This document shows, piece after piece, positions 47,396-57,113 of a stretch of 64,000 nucleotides of DNA. Source of the DNA: Puccinia triticina (Eukaryota; Basidiomycota; Pucciniomycetes; Pucciniales; Pucciniaceae); contig NC_070560.1 of NCBI RefSeq assembly GCF_026914185.1, positions 65,001-129,000 on the forward strand, read 5' to 3'. The translations under genes were made by a program, and so were the position numbers. The notes below the pieces were generated by a model. It saw only the letters and a program-made list of their open reading frames with translations. It was not told where the DNA came from and did no database searches. How positions within the stretch are numbered: the stretch's first letter is position 1; every line of letters starts with the position of its first letter.

Positions 47396-48526
47396 CTAAG
47401 CTTTTTTCTTCCCCTTGTCAGTAGGGGGGTGGGCGGCCTCGTACGCCGCTTGGCGCTCCGTCTTGGGCTCTTTGCAGTCCGCAAGAAGGTGATCCTTCGA
47501 CCGACAGTTGTAGCAATACAACTTTTTTTTGCCAGCCTTGTCGCCGCCACCTTCGGTTCGACGCTTGCCGGAACCGGAACCAGAACTTGCCGTCGAAGTC
47601 GAAGCTAAAGCGGCGTCGCCACGGTACGCACTATCGTACTCCATGGCCGTAACAACAACTTGATCCAAGTCCAACGGGGTACGTTGGACCTGGCAGCGGG
47701 TGATCTCTTCGAAAACCCGTTTCGCGAGCCCCTTTGTCAGACAATTGACGAAGGAAGTGATCGCATCGAAAGGATACCCGTGCGATTTAGCGCGGGACAT
47801 CCAAGCACGATACCTAGCGTAGAACGCTTGGAGGGTCTCGTTGGGGCCCTGCTTCAACGCGCCGAGCTCCCTAGCTAGTGCCGCCGGACTGGTACCTAGC
47901 GGGCTTAAACGAACCAACCAGTGCTTGAATTCGTCCCAATTCTTGGGGCGAGTTCCGGCGAGGGCGGTGTCGCAGTAGTCATCTGAGGCCTTACCACCCA
48001 AACGGAGGCCGCCAACCTTGTGCCATATGGCGGGGTGGGCGCTGCGATCATTTAGGTGTACCGCCAACCTGCTAAGCCAGGTTACGGCATCATCGCCCGG
48101 TTGCCCCTTGAACTTCGGGTGCTCTTCGGGCCAGTACTTGAGGACTTTCAACGGGTCCTCCTCGTACACGGTCTTCAACGGCTCCGCGTCGACGGGCGGG
48201 GCTGGACCAAAACGATTGGAATCCGTCGGTTCCTTCTTCACGGGTCCGTCGAGATTCATCTGCCCAACAATATGGGTCAACATCTTAACAACGTCACTAC
48301 TATTCGTCGTAGTGTGACTTACAGCATCATTATCGTATCCGATGAGATCCTCCTGGCATTGAGGGAGGTCTCTGTGGTTATCGTACCACAGACGCTCGGC
48401 TGGGTTCATCGCCTCGACCTCGCGTTTCGAGTATCGGACGCCATCCTGCGGGGGTTGAGGGACAACCTCGCCGCCAACGGTAGGAAGAGGTTGCTTCCCA
48501 CTTGGGGGACTATGACCAACGGGCAT
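47396..48526 (-). CDS. Gypsy Gag with zinc knuckle (376 aa)
   Basis: The capsid/nucleocapsid polyprotein, which packages element RNA. The ATG at 48526 is about 325 bp inside the 5' LTR. The central part (about 130-300: LKYWPEEHPKFKGQPGDDAV, LKQGPNETLQAFYARYRAW) matches the retrotransposon Gag capsid pattern. Near 340, YCYNCRSKDHLLADC is a CX2CX4HX4C knuckle that binds RNA. It ends in a Lys-rich tail (KGKKKA) at the stop 47396-47398. The gene is intact. Confidence 0.92.
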   Translation of the reverse strand: MPVGHSPPSGKQPLPTVGGEVVPQPPQDGVRYSKREVEAMNPAERLWYDNHRDLPQCQEDLIGYDNDAVSHTTTNSSDVVKMLTHIVGQMNLDGPVKKEPTDSNRFGPAPPVDAEPLKTVYEEDPLKVLKYWPEEHPKFKGQPGDDAVTWLSRLAVHLNDRSAHPAIWHKVGGLRLGGKASDDYCDTALAGTRPKNWDEFKHWLVRLSPLGTSPAALARELGALKQGPNETLQAFYARYRAWMSRAKSHGYPFDAITSFVNCLTKGLAKRVFEEITRCQVQRTPLDLDQVVVTAMEYDSAYRGDAALASTSTASSGSGSGKRRTEGGGDKAGKKKLYCYNCRSKDHLLADCKEPKTERQAAYEAAHPPTDKGKKKA

Positions 48527-48837
48527 CTAATCACGGACAGAAACAAAAAACAAAAGGATAATTTCGACACGTCAGTGACTGTGAAGAAAAAACACCAGAC
48601 GAATGCGCGCGCAGCACGCCAAGCAGGACCCTGCCCCAGAGGACCAGTCGACAAGAGACTGGGGACTCCAACTGAGGCAACCGTGACCCAGACCAAACCA
48701 AAGAGATGTCTAATCTTACGTTTTTTATTTGCCGAAGCGCGAAGAAAAAGACTACGATTTTAAAGGGTTGTTTGATTGGTATTATAGGGAAAGCGGTGCC
48801 AAAAGTGGAGTCGAAAAAACGTCGGAACGTAAAAAGG

Positions 48838-48849
48838 AACTCGCTACCA
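48838..48849 (-). promoter_or_regulatory. Gypsy primer-binding site, probably initiator tRNA-Met
   Basis: TGGTAGCGAG on the minus strand, two bases after the 5' LTR. TGGTAGC is the complement of the 3' end of fungal initiator Met tRNA (..GCTACCA), the usual primer for many Ty elements. Confidence 0.65.
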
Positions 48850-48851
48850 CT

Positions 48852-49253
48852 TGTAGTCGGGCAGGCTACAAGGCTATGAAAATGGGCCTGCGGCTAAATG
48901 ACAAAGAAGAGGTGTCTGGATTTCCAACGACAGGGGATGGATGCGGGAAACAGACATACAAGAGAGGCCCTTTTATAAGGGCCGACAATGGAAAAGAGAA
49001 CCAAACAACAAGAAGAAAACGATGAATGATAATTCAACGGTACAGACAATATGGGCGTGTACAGGTCACGCCTTGTCTGAGAAAAGAAAGAAGAAACGAA
49101 ACCAACAACCCTTTGCGTGCAGTACGCAGGGGCTTCGGCACCTCTAACTCCTGGCTCGTGCGGAGCCGGAGCCGGAGCCGGAAAAACCTAACACGCGTAC
49201 AGCGCGCCCCTAGTATGGGCGCCTGTCGCGTAGCCAATTGTAGCACGGCTACA
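48852..49253 (-). repeat. Gypsy 5' LTR (402 bp)
   Basis: Starts TGTAGTCGGGC and ends GGCTACA on the plus strand. It matches the reconstructed 3' LTR over its full length apart from the 20-bp indel and about one substitution. Confidence 0.92.
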
Positions 49254-50202
49254 GCCCGCAGAGCTTGACGTCTCGGCGTTTACACCTTTCATACCCTCGG
49301 CCTCACCATTGAAGCTCTCTTGTAGCCTCGGACATGGGCCAACTTAACGCAACAAGGCACACGCTCCTTTGGGCTCCAAGTGGCTGGCGAGGAAATTGAT
49401 TCCTTACTTGCTTTTGTCAAATTGTGAAGCTACCTGCCCCAACCATCTGAAGGAAAAGCTGAAACTGCTGTGATAAAAAAGGAATTATCTATGCAAGAAC
49501 AAAATTAGAGGAAATCGATAAAAAACATGAATAATCAAGAGACCTTAAAAGACATTCAAAAGATAATTAGTAAGACAAAGAGACAAAGAATAACAATCAA
49601 GCATGATAGTGGAAAAGACAAATACATCCCATTGATGATGAGATACGTACAGACAGGGGGCGTGAGGTTAAATAGAACAGACAAAACTACATAAAACACA
49701 AAACTACTTGAGAAGGATAAAAACGAAAAACGCCAATAAGTCTGGATTGATGAAGCGTTGCGTCGCGAGATTCATATTTTGTGCAAGCAACAAAAAAATT
49801 ATCCTCGACTATTGCCAAATGTGCAGGATTTATGAAGATGAAATTATTCATAATAACCTCTTTGAGATGAGGAGAAACTGGAGGCAGTAGGAGAAGGTTG
49901 GCCGGATTGACGAGAAAGATTCTTCGACATGTTTGTCGAGAAAGTTGGATTGGCTGATAATAAGGGGGAGGAAGAGACTTTGAATTGACTGCCGCTACTC
50001 AAAGCTAAAGGCGATGCTGGTCGTTTGAATTTACTTTCTTGAGCATAGTTTGAATTAGGCGAATTGGTAAATTTTGAAGACGAAAGTAATGAATTCCTAA
50101 ATGATTGATTGATCGCAAGCCAGGTGTTGTAAAATAGAAATCGTAAGTTTAATTCAACAGACTGTGACCGTGGATTAAAAAAATTGATAGAGAAAAGTGC
50201 TC
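49254..50202. other. Intergenic / kinesin 3' flank
   Basis: AT-rich. Holds the likely 3' UTR of the kinesin gene. Frames at 49708-49890 and 49844-50206 have no recognisable content. Confidence 0.4.
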
Positions 50203-53200
50203 TCACAATTTTCTTTCAACCACGTTTTCATCTTTCAGCTTAGCCATATCCTTCTCAATCGTCCTGCGTCTCTCTTTTCGTCGCTTAGCATCATCATCGT
50301 CGATAGACGCGATGAAGCTTTGAGGTACCGGGAGAGGTCTGGGACTTCTGCCATCTGCTGCAATGCTAGAAGACGATGAGGACGATGAGAGCATGTGGCG
50401 ATGGTTACTTTGCCACGTAGCAGGTGAGTGAGAAGCACCTCCTAGTAAGGGTGATAGACCGGCCGGTTTGACTTGAGAACGAAGGCTTAGATTGTTGAAA
50501 GTGATGCTCGCGGGACGGTTCAAGGAACTCGAGAAATGATCAGTAGCATCGGTGGATCTGCGACTAGGGGCCATTCGGGTATTGTGGAGTGGCTCTGAAT
50601 CAGATTCTGGGGCGATCTTCAATTGCGCAATTATTTCGGTCTGGCTCCTGACCCGCTGCATGAACCAAGATATAAGAATTAGCAAAACATTGCGCCACTC
50701 ATTTCCGCATGTTCATCCAAGAATTACTTACAGCTTGCCACTTGGATAAGTCTGTTTTCGCATCACTTAACCGCTTTTCTTGTTGATCAATGATGTGATA
50801 TAACCGATTGAGCTCATCCTCCGTCGACTGATGATAATGATCATGATCGGATCGTTTGTTCGAAATAGACTGAAGAGGATGGGCAGCGACAGAGTTCTTG
50901 AGGTGCTCGAGCTGCGCTCTCAAGTCGCTAATTTCTCGGTTCTGGTCTTCGATTGTACTTTGGAGATCGACTATGGTTTCCATACTTTCGGCGGTAGTTT
51001 GTTGCCTTTGCCCGCTCGAGACGTTGGTCAGATGTGACTCTAGACCTTTGATGTGCGTTTCAAGTTTTGAATTACTTGCTTCAAGGTGCATAAGCTTTGA
51101 GTTATAATCTTCATGTAGTTTAGCGCTACTTGATTCACATTTCTCCCTCACAATTGAATCGATCTTCTCCATCAAGTCTTTCTCCCTCTCTTTCATCATT
51201 CCTAAATCTTCCTGGAATCGCGACGACATTCTTTCGAGCTTTTCCTGATGTATTTCTTGACTCGTTCGCTCGATTTTCATCTTCTCTAGATCGGCCTTCA
51301 ATTTTTCTGCCTCGCTCCGGAAAACTTGCAACTTTTTTTCCTGGGCCTCATTGGCCTGTCTTAATTCTTCGAGGTCTGATCGACGTTCAGCTTGTTCGAT
51401 TTTCGACTCACATTCATTTGTGAGAGACTTGAGATTTTCTTCCGCCTGAGCGCTTTGTTCATTCAGTAGCAATTCCAGGCTTTCTGCATGACCCTGAGCT
51501 TGGTCACGCTCTTGAATCAATTGCATCACTTCAAGCTCTTTCTCGTGAGATTTGTTTCGTTCCACAGAAAGCCGTTGTTCCAATTTTTCCAGCTTCGTGG
51601 TGAAACCAGACGTATCTTTCTGCAAAGCAGAGAGAGAGGTCAGTTGCTCCTCCAAGGTTCTGACCTTTTCGCTGTCTGCCAATCTAGCCGTTTTTTCGTC
51701 CTCCAGGGAGGCTTTTAATTCCACCATTTCGGCTTCAAGGGTCTTTACCTGCTCCGTCCTATCGCTTTCTAGCTGCTTGACATTTGCTTCGGCTGTGGCT
51801 TTTGTAAGCATTAAATCTTCAACCTTCGACCCAACCTCCGATAGTTCCGTTTCGAGTGCAGAAATGCGGCTTTGAAGAGTTTCGACCAATCGTTCCTTCT
51901 CGTCCTTCAAAACCGTGAGAGTACCGATCTTTTGTTGAGCTTCAGATAGCTCAGTCTCTAGTTGGGCAATACGGACAACCTGATCTTGAATGGGTTCGTC
52001 TTTTGAGGTATGTTCCGCAGTCAATTCTTCAACCTTGGCTTTCGCTTCAGACCGCTCGGCATCTAGCTTTTCGATTTGCTGTTTCTGCGATAAAATGCAA
52101 TCTTCTTTGTCTTGACGCAGAGAATCGATTTGACTTTCGAACATCGTCTTCAGTTTCTCTATCTGTTCTTCAGCTTGAGAGCGTTCCGATTCCAGTTCCT
52201 CGATTTTTTTCTCCTGGGCCGATATGCGATCAGACTTCTCTCGCAAGGAAGATTCAAGTTCGCCGAACCCGGTATCAGCTTCCGCGCGAGCAGCTCGTAG
52301 TTTTTCCATTTCTTCCTGCTGGGCTAAGAATTGATCTTCTTTTTCTTTCCGCAAGGATTCTAATTCTGCCTGGAGCGTAGTCTTGAGGGTTTCGCATTTG
52401 GTCTCCGCGTCCGTGCGTGCAGCTTGCAGCTTGGCAATCTGCTGCTGAGATGACTCATGGTCTCCATTCGCCTCAGTCCCCACTTGTGATTGGAGTTTTT
52501 TCTCGGTTTCCAATTGCACAATCCGTTCTTTTTGAATCGAGATGGTATCCTCGTTATCCTTTCGTAAACGAGCTGATTTGGCTTCTTGAGATTGGAGTTC
52601 CTTAACTTGCACCTGGGCCTCGGATTTCTCATTTTCTAACTTCGAGATCAGGTCCTGAGTTTCTTGCTGCTGCTGCTGTTGTGCAGCGCTGAAATCCTCT
52701 TTCTCTTTTCGCAAAGTTGATAATTCGGATGTAAGTTGGGCATGGGTTTCATCGGCTCGTTGCTGAAATTGAGCTTTGTCGCCTTCTAACTTTGAAATTT
52801 GGTCTCGCAAGGTCGAAATCAGTTGATCATTTTCTTGTGTTCTTGCTTTACTTTCCTCCAGCTGGGATTGTAGTTGATCGAGTTTGGCTTGCAGATCAGA
52901 TCTCTCGTTTTCGAACCGTGCAACTTGGTCATGTTGTGTCGAAGTTGAGACCTCTTTCTCTGCGCGTAGGGAGGTTACTTCTGATTCAAGTTTCGAAACT
53001 AGATCTTGCATCGCGCGTGACTGCGAGTCGATTTCTTCTTTGTCATTGGTGATGGTGCTCAACTCAGTCTCAAGAGTCGAGATTTTTGATTGAAGTGAAT
53101 CGTCAAGAGTCGATTTCAGTTGTTCATACTCAGTTTGTAGGCTCAGAAGTCGTTCCTCAAGGTTCTGCGATTGAGCATCTTCTAAAGTAGCCGTCAGTTC

Positions 53201-55704
53201 CTTGATCCGCTCTTCATGTGCCTCGAGCTGGGTCTTAAGAGTAGCCGTTTCACCTTCCGCTTCGGATAGCTTCGATCGACTGGACTCTCCTAGTTCACTC
53301 AGAGCTTTCTTCAGACTGTCCTCTTGTTCCTGGAAACTGCTGGCCAACTGAGTCTTCAACTCCTCGAGTTCAGCTTGCTTGGATTGTTCTAGCACACTCA
53401 TGGTATGTTTTAGATCTTCGATTTCGGCCTTGTTTAAATCAACAGCTTGTCGGTGTTCCAATTCCATCGCCTCTATTTCGTCTTCCAACGTTTTGATCTT
53501 CTTATCCTTTTCGCTCTCTTCTGTCATTCCCACCGGGAGGTTTTCTTTGTCGCCTTCGAAGGCTTGAATTTGCTCTTTCAACAATTCAAGTCCGGATGGC
53601 GAAAGTTGTTCCGGGGATCGTGATCTGTCTTGCTTCAACCCATCGAGCTCATGACGAAGACTTTCTAGCTCCTTTTCTAACTGGAGCTCGCGTTGAAATT
53701 GAGCTCGATTGTCTTCGTTCAGCTTGGAACCATTAGGTAAGTACCCAGTAGCAGAAGCACTGAGACCAATGCCCATCATTCCCAGCATCCCACCAACGTC
53801 AGTAACGCGACCCCTGTTTTTCTTCGGGGGTCGAAGGAGTTGGCCACTGACTATACGTCTTCTGGAAGGTGATACAGATCCTTGTAGACTGTTGGCTCGG
53901 CGAACATTTGATTCGATTGTATGAGAAGTTAAAATACGCCGATTGAGATGTTCGATTTGTTCTTGAAGTCGGATCCGTTCAAATCTCAGTCCCATCAGCT
54001 CGGACTCGGCTTTGGACTTCTCGGCATTCAATTCGGCCAAGGCGGGCACGGAGGTTGTGGTAATAGACAGTGCTTGAGAGTTCTGTTGAAGTTGAGTCTT
54101 GAGGGACATGATTTCACGCTGGTACGCTTGGAGAAGTGCCGACTTGTCATCGATTATCTGAAAAGGCAAATGATGAAGAATCACGTCAATTCCACGCTTG
54201 GATCAGTCGAAGAAAAAGACTGACAGTTCCACGCTCAGCCTTCGTGACAACCATCTTAGCACGCCGAGCAAAACTAACCGCGTCAGAAAACAGTGGGGCA
54301 TCCATCAGAACCGAGAATTTTATATTTCAAATTGAGTGGAAAAACAAACCGTAATGTGCTCAAGGTTTCCACAACACTTCGTGCGTCGGCAGAAATGGCA
54401 CAAATGACCACCACCTTGGCGTTACCGCTAAGACTAGTTTGAAGAAGTCTAGTTAACTTGCTATCCCGATAAGGTACATGCGCTTCGCGCCGTGAGAGCT
54501 TGGAAATCACGTTCGATAGGGCAAGCAAAGATTTGTTGATAAAAGCCCCTTCTTTTCTCCGTTCGGTTGATGAGGCGGCAGATTCAGAACCAGCGAGATC
54601 AATCAGATTCAGGTGGGAAATTTGCGTAGGGGTTGTCTCGGTCACTGAGGAGGAGGTTTTAGAACGGGATTCGATAGTCTGTATAGATGATCACAAATAA
54701 GCAATTGATTGTGGAGTTAAGGACAGGAGAGGAGGGTGGATGATTGACCATAGTAAAAACTGTGTGACTTCTGGAGCTACGTTCATTCCAATCCGTGGCA
54801 CCAACATGTCTAGCCTTTTCGCCTCTGGTAAGTGCTTCGAGGACTTGCATCGGATGAGTGACCACTTCTTCCTTGATACCATTGACGTGTACTCGACCCT
54901 TGTTATTCTCATGAATCGTTAGTCGGTTGGTGATACCAGAGTGTTGATCGGCAGCCAGTAAATCTTTGAGGGCCTCGTTATAGATTTCGAGATAGGAGAC
55001 CCTTAGCAAGTATTCACGTTCCTGATCCGCAGCGATGAACGCAAAGACTTCAGCAATGGCCCTTGGGATCACGCCCAGTGTTTCATCATCGCCATCGTCC
55101 TTGGAACCAAGCATGGTGAACGTTTTCCCGCTTCCGGTTTGGCCGTATGCAAAGACTGTTGCGTTATAGCCATCCTTGATACAGCTCTCGACAATAGAGT
55201 GAACGCTAGATCGATAGAGATCGCCGGTGTTCGAGTAAGGATCGAAGATTTGGTCCAACTTGAATTCGTAACCTTCGGATCCATTGATGGATTCAGACGT
55301 GCCAGTGCCCCTACGATCGATAATTGGATGAGAGGGAGAGAGTGCGATTGAAGATTGAGTTCGGTCGATTGACCATGCACCGAATCGATTTGGGTTTTCC
55401 TTGGAGGACGACTGGCGATGCTGAGGGATAGGAGTATCGAGATCGATATCAGATAGAGGGCTTGATGGTATTGGCCGTATTCTGTTGGAAGGAGTAACCG
55501 ATCAGGGATCATATAGACTTTTCCCACTTTTTTCATCGTTAAGAATACTGACCTGACACAAACCGAGACGTTTTCGGTTTGATTGACAGATTGATTATCC
55601 GAGCCATTCGATTCGCGATTTCGCTGGGCTTGCTGGGATGGATGGCCTTGAGACGGTTCTCTGGAGCGGGGTAGACGGGCTTGAGAATGTTCCCTGGAGC
55701 GCAT
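50203..55704 (-). CDS. Long kinesin with N-terminal motor, CENP-E/kinesin-7-like (about 1710 aa)
   Basis: A plus-end type microtubule motor by architecture. Six exons: 55704-55553, 55481-54749, 54678-54350, 54273 to about 54230, 54157-50732 and 50655-50203. The donor of the fourth exon is ambiguous (54233 or 54221). Motor domain, about residues 45-420: VSVCVRIRP, the P-loop GQTGSGKT (about 165), switch I NERSSRSH (about 285), switch II DLAGSE, PYRDSKLTRLLQ, and LSTLRFARRAK. From about 435 to 1560 it is almost unbroken coiled coil (Glu/Lys/Leu/Gln heptads). The tail is Ser-rich and basic (KRRKERRRTIEKD). Motor first plus a very long coiled coil is typical of kinesin-7/CENP-E, but class needs a phylogeny. 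Single-copy host gene with no disruptions seen. Confidence 0.9.
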
Positions 55705-56097
55705 GGTGTGGTGAAGTGGGAGACTGAGCTTGGCGAAAGAGTTATAGGGTATTTGGATCAGTTTGGTTTACGGGTCTATCATAATCCAGCAGCCTGCGAG
55801 AGTGGTCTTGCTGGTCATGAAGTGTAGGTTAGATGTTTCGGCCATCCAAGATGATATCTAAGAGATAGATAGGATGCTTACAAGATAGATAAATATTCAA
55901 ACAAACCTTGGTTCATGCATCAAATAAGAATCCCCAAGCTTTCCGAAGTGGTAGATGTTGATCAACTCCGACTCCGCCGACACGCCGCGCGGCAAACCCT
56001 CAACAGACCGTGAGGCCCCCGATCACCCCGAAGGAGCTCAGACCGCGTTCAAACGCCTGCTCGGGTGCTGTAAGTCCGGGCTGCTGTCCTCCTCTTA
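55705..56097. other. Kinesin upstream region
   Basis: Probable 5' UTR and promoter of the kinesin gene. No other gene. Confidence 0.45.
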
Positions 56098-56215
56098 CTT
56101 AACACAAGTCCGCCTGATGGGAGGCTCGCTGTGACTGGCGGCGAAGCCGTCCCTCTCTCTCCTACGGAGAACCATCCGGGCGGGGTCCCCTGGTCCTCCG
56201 TCCGGGAGGCTGACT
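56098..56215. repeat. Fragment of the CTTAACACAAG repeat family
   Basis: CTTAACACAAGTCCGCC followed by GACTGGCGGCGAAGCCGTCC and a GGCGGGGTCCCC block, as in 37006-37535. The far end is missing. Confidence 0.6.
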
Positions 56216-56859
56216 GATCCATGTATGCACAGAGGTCCTCCCCAAGTTCCTGGCACTGCTTTATCCCAGCACGGCTTGCATGCTTCCAGGTGGCAAGGGC
56301 GTTCTCACAAAAAGTCCCATAGATGGCTGCAACATGATTTTGAGGTATCCTAGAGATGGGTTTGCCTCGATGGAAAGAATTCGTTTAGAGCTGAAGTAGT
56401 TGCTGGGGCAGCGAAGAGTGAACAGCTACAACGTTAAAGGAATGTAGAAAACATGGCAAAGCTCGTACAACTTCGTATCCGACAGTGGGCGTGGTAAAGA
56501 CGCCAGAAGCTATCCTGGAACCCCATCAGTTGTCGAGAGCACATGGGGAACAGTTCCTTTGTGTGGAGCATGCGTTGTTCATTTTTGGATGCTACCGAGC
56601 GTAACTCTGAAGAAGGGCCAATCAGCATGAGTAAGCGAGGTGGACCAGACAGGCTTGCAAGACTTACCCTTCTTGGCACCGGCCTTAACAGCAGCCTTGG
56701 TGACCTTTCCGGCTTGGCCATCGGTCTTCTCGACGCTCTTGATGACACCGACAGCGACTGTCTGTCTCATGTCACGGACAGCGAATCGACCAAGAGGAGG
56801 GAAGTCGGCGAAAGGCTCGACACACATGGCCTTGGAGGGAACCATCTTGACCAGACAGG
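56216..56859 (-). pseudogene. EF-1alpha duplicate, truncated (end of exon 4 to 3' flank)
   Basis: Minus-strand copy of roughly 774-1440. It starts inside exon 4 at CCTGTCTGGTC (56859), reads [26 protein letters not shown] with very few changes, then has the last intron. The split-stop base is G instead of T, so splicing as in the main copy would give GAG and read on to a stop at 56434. Exons 1-3 are absent. A Copia LTR abuts the break. Synonymous-looking changes in the exon and more divergence in the intron suggest a fairly young duplicate. Confidence 0.85.
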
Positions 56860-56981
56860 TGAAGTGACTCAGGTGACAATGATGATAATAATAGCACTCA
56901 CAGCCCGGACAGAGTCCGGGATGTGGAAGATACCGCGACTGCGGCGAGGCTCAGAGTGCGTAGCCCAATGGGGCTACAACA
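56860..56981 (-). repeat. Copia 3' LTR (122 bp)
   Basis: On the minus strand it starts TGTTGTAGCCCC, after a purine run (GCGAGAGGGGGGG, 56982-56994), and ends CTTCA directly against EF-1alpha sequence. The TG..CA form fits an LTR. No partner 5' LTR was found in the window. Confidence 0.65.
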
Positions 56982-57113
56982 CCCCCCCTCTCGCCGCAGG
57001 CCCGGTACTACCTACAAGTAAAATCAAAGAAAGAAGAAATAAAACAAGGAAACAATTGAAGAAGAAAAAAATAAGGACCAGAGAGGAACACTGACTCAGG
57101 GCGCAAAAAGGAA

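Larger units (their letters stand above)
32203..49253 (-). mobile_element. Ty3/Gypsy LTR retrotransposon, containing a nested KDZ element
   Basis: LTRs: 48852-49253 (5' in element sense, 402 bp) and 32203-32519 plus 43475-43579 (3', 422 bp once the KDZ insertion and one CCTCTAAC are removed). They start TGTAG and end CTACA on the plus strand and differ by one 20-bp indel plus about one base, so the insertion is recent. GCCC (or AGCCC, depending on where the LTR end is set) is present at both outer flanks. The internal region runs from 48851 to 43580 and encodes Gag and Pol. The element sits between a secreted-protein gene and a kinesin gene and disrupts neither. Confidence 0.92.
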
